From Tahibacter amnicola (GTDB lineage: Bacteria; Pseudomonadota; Gammaproteobacteria; Xanthomonadales; Rhodanobacteraceae), in NCBI RefSeq assembly GCF_025398735.1, contig NZ_CP104694.1:1699001-1763000 (forward strand): a stretch of 64,000 nt of DNA, read 5' to 3'. The translations under genes and the position numbers were made by a program. Under the pieces are notes generated by a model. That model was not told where the DNA came from and made no database searches. It saw only the letters and a program-made list of their open reading frames with translations. Shown here one piece after another: positions 18,422 through 26,025 of this stretch (position 1 is the stretch's first letter; each line of letters starts with the position of its first letter).

Positions 18422-19483
18422 GTGGGGGCCGGCGGTACCGATACCTCTGGCTCATCGCGGATTCCCCACGGCATGACGTTCACGCCCGATGTCTCGCAGC
18501 TTTACGCGGATGCATTCCGCGAATTCACCCGCCTTCGTGGTCTTGGTCCGGCGCCTGGCAGCGCCATGTCCGCCAGCGGCTTCGTCCAGCGCGTCGGCGG
18601 CGAAGAATTCTGCAACCTGGTAGAAAGTGCAGTTCTGCAGTCCGGTGACCCGGATCTGGGTTTTCGCTTCGGCGCGGCCATCGGCGGCCGGGGCTTCGGG
18701 CTCCTGGGCATCGCCACTGCGGCGGCGCCTACGCTGGCGCATTCCTTGAACAGCCTGGCGCGCTGGGAATCGCTCACGTGCACCCTGGGTGCGATTGACG
18801 TGGTACGTGAACGTGCCAGCGTGCGTGTGCGCTGGCTGCCACGCGTGCCCGTGCCGCCCGCGCTGATCGAAGGCGTGCTGGCCGGATGGGTCGCCTTCGG
18901 ACGTTTCCTCGTGGGTGAGTCGGTTCCGGTATCGGCGCTGGAACTCACACGGCAGCGCCGCAGCGGTATCAGCGAGGTGGAATCGCTGCTCGGCTGCACC
19001 GTGCGGTACGGCGCCCCGGAAAACGCCGTCGTCGTGCCCGCAGCGATTCTCGACGCCCAGCCGCGCTACGCCGACGCGCAGCTGCACGCTTCGCTCGCGA
19101 ACTGGCTCGACGACTGCGTGCGCGTCGTCGTTGGACAGCGCGATGCGACGTCGGTGCAGGCCAGCGAAGTGATCCTCCACGGACTGGCCTGGGGTGATGC
19201 GGACGAAGACGGCGTGGCGCGCCGCCTGGGTCTTGCGCGCCGGACGCTGCAGCGGCGCCTGGCCGCCGACGGCTTGAGTTTCCGGCGCCTGCGCGACCTG
19301 CTTCGCGCCAGTATCGCCGTCTGCCGTCTTTCCGGCGGGCGCGACCGGCTCATCGACGTGGCGCAGCACATCGGGTTCGCCGAACAGGCCACGTTCTGTC
19401 GTGCCGTGCGCCAGTGGACCGGGCGTTCGCCGCGCGAGGTCAGCCGCCTGTTCAGTACCGAGTATGCGGATTTACGCGGATAG
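18422..19483 (+). CDS. AraC family transcriptional regulator
   Basis: This is a 353-residue regulator with an arabinose-binding-like N-terminal domain of the OruR/ArgR type (PF12625-like, residues about 30-210) and a C-terminal AraC DNA-binding domain of two helix-turn-helix motifs. The first HTH is around G-V-A-R-R-L-G-L-A-R-R-T-L-Q-R-R-L. The second is around I-D-V-A-Q-H-I-G-F-A-E-Q-A-T-F-C-R-A, followed by W-T-G-R-S-P-R-E. GTG 18422 has AAGGGGG eight bases upstream. An ATG at 18473 lacks such a site. It follows the hydroxylase/GMC/secreted operon by 49 bp in the same direction, so it may sense the substrate or product of that operon. Confidence 0.88.
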   Translation: MGAGGTDTSGSSRIPHGMTFTPDVSQLYADAFREFTRLRGLGPAPGSAMSASGFVQRVGGEEFCNLVESAVLQSGDPDLGFRFGAAIGGRGFGLLGIATAAAPTLAHSLNSLARWESLTCTLGAIDVVRERASVRVRWLPRVPVPPALIEGVLAGWVAFGRFLVGESVPVSALELTRQRRSGISEVESLLGCTVRYGAPENAVVVPAAILDAQPRYADAQLHASLANWLDDCVRVVVGQRDATSVQASEVILHGLAWGDADEDGVARRLGLARRTLQRRLAADGLSFRRLRDLLRASIAVCRLSGGRDRLIDVAQHIGFAEQATFCRAVRQWTGRSPREVSRLFSTEYADLRG

Positions 19484-19494
19484 CCGTGTTCGCG

Positions 19495-19529
19495 CAGCCT
19501 GGAACCCCATGTGTCGAGGCTCCAGGCTG
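19495..19529. terminator. Hairpin between convergent AraC and secreted-protein genes
   Basis: CAGCCTGGA (19495-19503) pairs perfectly with TCCAGGCTG (19521-19529). It lies between two converging genes but lacks T runs, so it may stop both transcripts weakly. Confidence 0.4.
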
Positions 19530-19540
19530 CCGCGGTGGTG

Positions 19541-20610
19541 CTACTGGAATCCGTTCGCGAAGATCACGTCATCGGCAACGACGGTTCGCTCGCAGTCGTA
19601 GGTTTCGGCGATGCGTGGCCCGGTGTTGATAACCTGAAAGTCCGCTGGTACGACGACGCGTGCTCCCGGCGTCTGGTCGAACACGCGCGAGCCGATCCCC
19701 AGTTCCGCCCAGGTGTGCGTGGTGTAGCGGTCGCTCTCGGCAGAGATCGCGATATTGCCGCCATCAGCCAGCACCATGCCGTAGCGTTGCAGCGTACGGA
19801 GGATCACCTGCGCGGCGGGTGAGTAACCTGCCATCGGAAAGTCACTGCGAAGGCGCAGGCGCACGCCGTAGGGCACGCTGCCGCTCGGCCCCGACGGACT
19901 GCCGGCGTGTGTCGCGGGGCGCACATACAGGCGTCCGTTGACGCCGCCGAGACTGGCGTCGCTGGCCATTCGGGGATTGGGCAGGATGAAACGGATGGCG
20001 TGGCCCACCGTACCCTGCGGGACCGACAGCGCGGCGTGCACTTCGTCGGCATTGAGCAGCAGCGGTGCGATGGGAAAGCCCGCGGCGTCGGCGCTGGTGC
20101 AGTGATCGCCGCGGCCTTGCTCCGGGTAGTTCGCCGTCAGATTCCAGCGGGCCAGGCATTGCGCCTCCAGTCCGCTCGCACCGCTGGCGGTGACGTGATA
20201 CGCCTCGAACAGTGTGGTGCCCTGCACGACGAGCAGGTGGCAATCGTCGGATTCGTTGTCGCAACTCAGTCCGTCCGAATGCTCGATGGCGGCGTTGGCC
20301 GGCACCGGCATCGTCGCGCCGATGGCATCGCAGTCGGGAAAGTAATACTCGTCGTAGGGATACCCGACGATCGTGCGCCGCGGCGCGTCCAGCGGGGCGT
20401 GCACGACGTTCATGCCGAAGTCGATCTGCATGCGGCCGTTGCCGAATCCGCCGAGGCCGGCCCAGGTGGCGATCATGTTGGCCGACTGCGGATGCAGCGG
20501 GGCGGCGGTGATGTCCTGGTTCCACACGGACCCGGCAGGAAAGCGGGGAAGGGGGCGGCATCGGCGGCAGCCGCGGCCGCGGCAAGGCCGAACAGTACGA
20601 GGTGGCGCAT
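19541..20610 (-). pseudogene. Secreted protein gene broken by a one-base frameshift
   Basis: The start ATG 20610 has GGGAG eight bases upstream and encodes a signal peptide (M-R-H-L-V-L-F-G-L-A, then an alanine run). Near 20538-20543 the reading must slip back one base to continue into the long mature domain that ends at 19541. A single extra T in the GCTTTCC run would restore the frame as P-A-F-P-A-G-S-V-W-N-Q-D-I. The mature part (about 330 residues) carries D-C-H-L-L-V-V-Q-G, C-T-S-A-D-A-A-G-F-P-I and H-A-I-R-F-I-L-P-N, a pattern seen in exported proteins of unknown, possibly carbohydrate-related, function. It ends A-D-D-V-I-F-A-N-G-F-Q. The break is either real decay or a sequencing error. 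It lies 15 bp after the dehydrogenase gene. Confidence 0.8.
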
Positions 20611-20625
20611 GGAGGTGTCTCCCGA

Positions 20626-21783
20626 TCAGGGGCCGAAGTGGTCGTTGAAGATCTGGTCCGAGGCGATGCGCAGCACGCGGGCATTCGGCGCGTGCTCGGC
20701 CACGTAGAGCCATCCCGCCTCGTCCTCGCCGAAGGTGGTCACGGGTGCGGTGTTGGCGAACAGGAACTGCGGCGTAGCGGGGTTGGCAGCGTTCGCTGCC
20801 CAGACCGCGCCGGTGCAGAAATCGCCGTAGAAATAGGTGTTCTTGAGCGCGGCGACCGGGCCCTGGAAAACGAACCCGCCGACGATGGCGCAACCCAGGG
20901 TCGCGGTCTGCACGGCAATGACCGGTGGCGTGTGATTGGCGATGGAACAGCTCATCGGTTGCGGACCGGAAAAGCAGTTCCAGCCGAAATTCAGCCCGCC
21001 GACACCCGCTCCGGCGCGGCTGATCTCTTCATAGGCACCACCATTGCCGCCGACGTCGGCCACCCAGAACGCGCCGCTGGCGCGATCGAAACTCATGCGC
21101 CAGGGATTGCGCAGGCCGTAGTGCCAGATTTCGTCGCGCGTGTTCGCCGACGGTGCATCCGCTGCGAAGGGATTGCCCGCCGGAATGGTGTACGGCAGCG
21201 TGCGCACGTCGATGCGCAGGATCTTCCCTCGCAGCGACGACAACTGCTGCGCGGGTGCGCCACCGCCGGCAGCATCGCCCACGCTGATATACAGCATGCC
21301 GTCCGGACCGAACTTCAGGTCGCCGCCGTTGTGCTGGCCGCTGCCATTGCCGATGGTCATCACGGCCGTGCGCGAATCCGGATCGGCTACATCGCTGCCT
21401 GCGGGCACGCGATGGCGGAGAATCACGTTGTTGCGTTGTGGATCATTGTGCAAGGTGAATACGTGCCGGCTTGTGGCGAAGTCGGGTGCGAATGCCAGGC
21501 CCAGCAACCCGCATTCGCCGCCACAACTGGACGTGCTCACCAGCGCAGACAGATCCAGCAAGGGCGCAGGCAGCACCACGCCGTTGCGAATGACGCGTAC
21601 GCGTCCGCCGATCTCGGCTGCAAACAGGCGGCCCGAGCCGTCGCCTGCATTTGCCAGGGCGACGGGGGTATTCAGGCCGCTCGCATAGGGAACGAGGGCC
21701 AGATCATTGGGAATGGCGGCTGTCGCGGACGCAGCCGACACCAAGGCAGCCGCGAGGCTGCCGTAACGGCAAAGCGATGACAT
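20626..21783 (-). CDS. Secreted PQQ-dependent sugar dehydrogenase-like protein
   Basis: This 385-residue exported beta-propeller has a signal peptide in residues 1-23. Blades contain E-C-G-L-L-G-L-A-F-A-P-D-F, G-D-L-K-F-G-P-D-G-M-L-Y-I-S-V-G-D and R-G-K-I-L-R-I-D-V, the signatures of the soluble glucose/aldose dehydrogenase family that uses PQQ and calcium in the periplasm. Cofactor synthesis genes are not in the window, so activity would need PQQ from elsewhere. ATG 21783 has GGAG five bases before it. The protein ends S-D-Q-I-F-N-D-H-F-G-P, a variant of the shared tail. It is the middle gene of a three-gene run of exported proteins. Confidence 0.87.
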   Translation of the reverse strand: MSSLCRYGSLAAALVSAASATAAIPNDLALVPYASGLNTPVALANAGDGSGRLFAAEIGGRVRVIRNGVVLPAPLLDLSALVSTSSCGGECGLLGLAFAPDFATSRHVFTLHNDPQRNNVILRHRVPAGSDVADPDSRTAVMTIGNGSGQHNGGDLKFGPDGMLYISVGDAAGGGAPAQQLSSLRGKILRIDVRTLPYTIPAGNPFAADAPSANTRDEIWHYGLRNPWRMSFDRASGAFWVADVGGNGGAYEEISRAGAGVGGLNFGWNCFSGPQPMSCSIANHTPPVIAVQTATLGCAIVGGFVFQGPVAALKNTYFYGDFCTGAVWAANAANPATPQFLFANTAPVTTFGEDEAGWLYVAEHAPNARVLRIASDQIFNDHFGP

Positions 21784-21818
21784 GGAAACTCCGTGGCTGG
21801 AATGCGCGTCGAGCGCGA

Positions 21819-24812
21819 TCAAATCGTGGGATCGAATCCGTTCCGGAAGAGGACATCACCGCCGGGCTCGCCGATACCGCGGAGGGTGACGGCCGCGGTC
21901 GAGGCTCCGCTGGTGATATGCAGCGTCGCGCTGCGATAGCCCGGCGTGGTGGGCTGGAAACGCACGGTCTGGTTGCACTGCGCTCCCGGCGCCAGTGTGC
22001 CGGTGCAGGTGCCGGCGCCCAGTTGCAGCGCCGTATCGCCCTGCATCGAAGCGACGAGGGGCGCGGCGGCAGTGCCCCGGTTGGTGATCGTCACCGTCCT
22101 GTCGACGGCGGAGCCGATGGCGGCTGTGCCAAAATCCATCTCCGTCGCGCTGGCGACGAGCCATGCGGTTGCTGCCGGCGTGCTACCGACCTCATAGCGA
22201 AGGACGCCGCCAGCGTCAGCCATCCAGGGGCCGCCTGGCAGAATCACCAGGCGCTGTTCCGCGCCGATCAGCTCGCGTGTGACCTGGAAATGGGCATAGG
22301 GCGCGAGACCGGTGACGGTGTGCACGGTCACGGCGGCGGGCATGCGCAGCGCCAGGCAGCCGCGCACCGGCGTCAGGTCGCGCGCAAACCAGGCGCTCTG
22401 GCTTGCGACGGCGGCGCCGTCGAATGCGCCGGCGGGTGTTGCGCAACCGGCCAGTGCCTCGGAGGCGAGCAACGTCGTCCCGTCTGCTGGCGTCGCCGCA
22501 TCGGCGCCTTGCAGCACATGGAGGAAGCGCACGTCCTGCGGCGCGTTGTCGGCTTCCACGCGCAGCCGCGTGGCGTATTTCTCCGTCTGGCCGTTCACGG
22601 ACCTGGTCTGGATGAAACTGTCTTCGTTACCCAGCGCATAGCCGTTGACGTCGGGCGCCATGATCGGGTCCGTGGTGACGATCGCCGTGCTGTGCGCTGT
22701 CGGCAGCAGCGTGGTGACGAAAAGACGCTGGCCGCCCGGCGTCGTCGCGGTGACGCGGGATCCGGACACCTGCGGTAAGGACGGCAATCGGTCGGGCAGG
22801 TTCAGCCAGAATCGCTTGGCGCGACCTGCACTGTGCGAGCGCGCGCGGTCGTACACGACAATATGGTCGGGCTTGAGCCACAGCACGCTGCGGCTGGCGT
22901 GCGCCACGTCGAGGGCACGTTGCGCCAGCGGCGTCGCATCGCCGTTCTCGTACCAGGCGTTGTAGAGGCGCGTGGCATCGCCCGTGACTGCGCTGTACCG
23001 CGGATCTTCACTGCGCGCGAGCACGACCGGGTCGCCTTCGCTGCGGTTCTGCGGCATCTGGGCACCACGTCGCAGTCGGGTTCCGAGAAAGCCGTTCGGG
23101 TCGACCGACGCACCCAGCGTGTTCTGGATCGTCACGCCATTCTTGTAGTCAGTTGCGCCGCCGTCGTTGCCGTAGCCGAGCGTGCCCTTGGTCAGCCATT
23201 CCCCGGCGCGGTAGAACTCGAACAGGTTGCCGTCGCCATGCTGGTGATCCACGGCGTTATAGCTGAGGCGGTAGTCGAACCAGCGTGCGTTCGTATCCCA
23301 ACCTGTGCGTGTGAGCAAGCGGCCCATGCCTTCGGACCAGAACGCCAGGTCCAGCGCCGGGCGCGGATCCGGCGCAGTCGGCAGGCTGGCCGGCGAGTTC
23401 GGGTCGAACAGCAGGAAATACATCAGGCTGGAGAGCACATCGCCGCTGCTGCCATTGGCGCGCGTGCGTCCGGCGAAGCCGCTGTTGCCGTCCGGAGGAA
23501 TAAAGCGCTGCACCCAGCGCACCGCGTCGACCACCTGCGTGTCGCCCACGCGCATCGCGTGCAGGGCGAGCGGGCCGAGGATATCGATCGGATCATTCTG
23601 GTAGTACTGCTCGCCGTCGCCATACCAGGCCGGACGATAAACCAGACCAAAACCCGAGGGTGTGGCGCGCGGGCTCTGCGAATGAATCAATCCGAACAGC
23701 GTCGCCCGGTAGAAGGGATTGGTGGACAACCCGGCCACCTGTGTGCCCCAGCGTGCCTGCCCGGCCTGGTCGGCGTAACCGGCGGTTTCCAGGGCGAAGA
23801 GGAATTGTGCGGGAATGCCGATCGACGTGGGTGCGTACTCCATGCCCTCCTGTGGCAGACCGCCGCGGCTGTCGTGGCGCAGAAGGTAATCCTGTACGAA
23901 TAGCCAGCCGCCGAGCACGTCAGTGAGCAGTCCGCGCAACGCGCCGGGCCCGGATTCCAAGGGCACTTCGACGATGTTCCCGGCGCCATTCCGGCGCAGG
24001 TAGGTGGCCGGCGTCAATGCATCGGGCACATCGTCCGCAGGATCGATCGCGATCGCCCGCAAGCCCATGTTGCGCATGTGGCCGGCGAAATAATTGTTGC
24101 CGGCAAAACGCAGGCGATGCCGGCGCAGGTCTGTTCCCAGGCGCAGCAGCGGCTCGCCGATCGTGCCGACGGGCAGGCTGAACTCGGGCGGATTGTTGTA
24201 GGGATTGGGATAGGCCTCCAGGCTCAGTCGCGACCACACCAGGAACACCCGGCGCAGTGTGGCCCGGTCGGCGGCGCTGAGTACGGGTTGTCCGCCCGCG
24301 GTTGTCGCGGCCTGCAGCCAGTCAGCCGCGAGCGGGAAGGCGGCACCCGTCCAGCGTGAGCGATCTGAGACGCTGAACGCGATGGTGCAGAATGCGCCGC
24401 TTTGTGTCGGCGGTGTCGCGCGCATGCAGGTATCGGCGCGGCCAATGGCATGGAGGAGCAAGGTGCGACCGCGCTGGGCCCACTGCGGCCGCGCGGCGGG
24501 ATCCGGGTCGACCAGGGCCATGAACGCGAACAGTGCGGCGTATTCCTCGGTGTTGATGGCGCTCCAGGTCGAACCGCCGTTGTCGTCGTCGGGAATGTCG
24601 TGGTTGTCCATGGCCTGCGCCGCCCACGTCGCGAGCTGGCGCAATCCTTGCGTATACACCGGATTCTGGGGCGAAGCCCATTGCCGAAGGCGCGGCAGGT
24701 CCTCGCTGGTGATCCATAATCGCGGATGCGTCGACAGCGGTTCGGCCGCGAGGCGCAGCCCGGGCAGGCATGCCAACAGGACAACCGTGCACAGCATCCA
24801 CCACCGCTTCAT
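21819..24812 (-). CDS. Exported heparinase II/III-like protein with choice-of-anchor domain
   Basis: This 997-residue protein has a signal peptide (about residues 1-23). An alpha-helical toroid precedes a heparinase II/III-like beta-sandwich domain recognised by D-H-Q-H-G-D-G-N-L-F-E-F-Y-R-A-G-E-W-L, which suggests a polysaccharide lyase acting outside the cell. Toward the C-terminus is an Ig-like domain of the ASPM-SPD2-Hydin/choice-of-anchor type (M-D-F-G-T-A-A-I-G-S to L-R-G-I-G). It ends G-D-V-L-F-R-N-G-F-D-P-T-I, so the tail motif is followed by three extra residues. ATG 24812 has only a weak GGAA site. It is the first gene of the minus-strand run and divergent from an ECF sigma factor gene. 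Confidence 0.82.
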   Translation of the reverse strand: MKRWWMLCTVVLLACLPGLRLAAEPLSTHPRLWITSEDLPRLRQWASPQNPVYTQGLRQLATWAAQAMDNHDIPDDDNGGSTWSAINTEEYAALFAFMALVDPDPAARPQWAQRGRTLLLHAIGRADTCMRATPPTQSGAFCTIAFSVSDRSRWTGAAFPLAADWLQAATTAGGQPVLSAADRATLRRVFLVWSRLSLEAYPNPYNNPPEFSLPVGTIGEPLLRLGTDLRRHRLRFAGNNYFAGHMRNMGLRAIAIDPADDVPDALTPATYLRRNGAGNIVEVPLESGPGALRGLLTDVLGGWLFVQDYLLRHDSRGGLPQEGMEYAPTSIGIPAQFLFALETAGYADQAGQARWGTQVAGLSTNPFYRATLFGLIHSQSPRATPSGFGLVYRPAWYGDGEQYYQNDPIDILGPLALHAMRVGDTQVVDAVRWVQRFIPPDGNSGFAGRTRANGSSGDVLSSLMYFLLFDPNSPASLPTAPDPRPALDLAFWSEGMGRLLTRTGWDTNARWFDYRLSYNAVDHQHGDGNLFEFYRAGEWLTKGTLGYGNDGGATDYKNGVTIQNTLGASVDPNGFLGTRLRRGAQMPQNRSEGDPVVLARSEDPRYSAVTGDATRLYNAWYENGDATPLAQRALDVAHASRSVLWLKPDHIVVYDRARSHSAGRAKRFWLNLPDRLPSLPQVSGSRVTATTPGGQRLFVTTLLPTAHSTAIVTTDPIMAPDVNGYALGNEDSFIQTRSVNGQTEKYATRLRVEADNAPQDVRFLHVLQGADAATPADGTTLLASEALAGCATPAGAFDGAAVASQSAWFARDLTPVRGCLALRMPAAVTVHTVTGLAPYAHFQVTRELIGAEQRLVILPGGPWMADAGGVLRYEVGSTPAATAWLVASATEMDFGTAAIGSAVDRTVTITNRGTAAAPLVASMQGDTALQLGAGTCTGTLAPGAQCNQTVRFQPTTPGYRSATLHITSGASTAAVTLRGIGEPGGDVLFRNGFDPTI

Positions 24813-25015
24813 GAGGCGCGTTCCGAGAAGCCATCGATGGACACGGGTACGCTGGTCGCGGCGCGCATCCGCCACGGCGCCGACGAACGGCGCGATTGCC
24901 CGTGCCGATGGGGGGCGTGTGCCGCCGGTCGGGCGGTGGCACCCACGAATCGGCCGGTGCTGGGAAGCGCGTGGTGACGTCGCTACCGTGCGACGCCGCA
25001 GTTGTTGGGGGAGTG

Positions 25016-25567
25016 ATGGAACCTGGTGAATTCACCCAGACCTTGGCGCGCTGCCGCGAAGGCGATACACAGGCGCAGCAGCGCCTGATCGAGCTGGTCT
25101 ACGCGGATCTCAAGCAGGTGGCGCGCCGGCATCTGGGCCGCAATCGCTGGATCGGCACGCTCGATACCACGGCGTTGCTGCATGAGTCCTACCTGCGCAT
25201 CGCGGGCGACACGCCAGACGTCGCCAATCGGGCGCACTTCCTGAATCTCGCCTCGCGCATCATGCGCCAGGTGATCTGCGACCACGCGCGCAAGCGCCTG
25301 CGCCAGCGCGCCCATGCCGAAGTCACGCCGATGGATGAGCTCAGCCTCGCTGTCGCGCGCGAGGCCCGCGAAGTGGTTGCCGTGGACGACGCACTGGCTG
25401 ACCTCGCCCGGACCGAGCCGCGCCAGGCCCAGGTGGTGGAATGCCGCTTCTTCGGCGGCCTGTCGGTCGAGGAGACTGCCCAGGCGCTGTCGATCTCGGT
25501 GCGCACGGTGGAGCGGGACTGGACCCAGGCACGCCAGTGGCTGGCGGAACACCTGGTGATCGACTGA
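25016..25567 (+). CDS. ECF sigma factor (TIGR02999-like)
   Basis: The 183-residue sigma-70 factor has region 2 (Y-A-D-L-K-Q-V-A-R-R-H-L through T-A-L-L-H-E-S-Y-L-R-I) and region 4 (V-V-E-C-R-F-F-G-G-L-S-V-E-E-T-A-Q-A-L then V-R-T-V-E-R-D-W). The T-L-D-T-T-A-L-L-H-E motif places it in the TIGR02999/ECF43-type group, which is commonly encoded next to a Ser/Thr protein kinase. No such kinase is seen here, and no anti-sigma factor is adjacent. GGGGGAG just before ATG 25016 supports the start. It is divergent from the heparinase-like gene with about 200 bp between them, so it may control that exported-protein run. Confidence 0.92.
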   Translation: MEPGEFTQTLARCREGDTQAQQRLIELVYADLKQVARRHLGRNRWIGTLDTTALLHESYLRIAGDTPDVANRAHFLNLASRIMRQVICDHARKRLRQRAHAEVTPMDELSLAVAREAREVVAVDDALADLARTEPRQAQVVECRFFGGLSVEETAQALSISVRTVERDWTQARQWLAEHLVID

Positions 25568-25629
25568 CTCCGCAGAAAACCGGCCCGGACTGCGTACTGC
25601 AGGATGGTTTCGCGGAACGGGGTCTTGTC

Positions 25630-26025
25630 ATGTGGATCGGTGGAATCGTGCTGCTGGGCAGTGCCTTCGCCATGGCCGGCGCCGGCGAGGGGCGCTATGA
25701 CAATGCAGTCGGGATAGTCGAGGTGACGCAGGTCAGCAGGGATGGGTTCCATTTCCACGTCAACACCGTGGTCGACGTCTATCCCTGCGACGTCGAAGGA
25801 TTCGCCACCGGGTCAGCCAGCGCGCACGCGCGCTTCCACATCGAAGAAGGCGCGCTCTCGTGCACCATGGAATTTTCCTTCCACGATGACCAGCTGACGC
25901 TGGACACCCGCGGTTGCGACGGCTATTGCGGGATGCGCGCAGCAGGTTCGATGGACGGCACCTACCGGCGTGGCAGCGCCGCGGCTACTTCTTCTCGGGA
26001 CGGTGAATGGGCAGATGCACCGTGA
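25630..26025 (+). CDS. Small secreted protein of unknown function
   Basis: The 131-residue protein has a signal peptide (residues 1-18, A-M-A-G-A) and four cysteines, the last two in C-D-G-Y-C-G. This C-x(3)-C-G followed by G-T-Y-R recalls small periplasmic proteins of unknown function in proteobacteria. It begins 62 bp after the sigma factor gene in the same direction and may be co-transcribed with it. Its last 41 bases overlap the end of the convergent sensor kinase gene, so the final dozen residues are shaped by that overlap. The ribosome binding site at ATG 25630 is weak. Confidence 0.6.
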   Translation: MWIGGIVLLGSAFAMAGAGEGRYDNAVGIVEVTQVSRDGFHFHVNTVVDVYPCDVEGFATGSASAHARFHIEEGALSCTMEFSFHDDQLTLDTRGCDGYCGMRAAGSMDGTYRRGSAAATSSRDGEWADAP

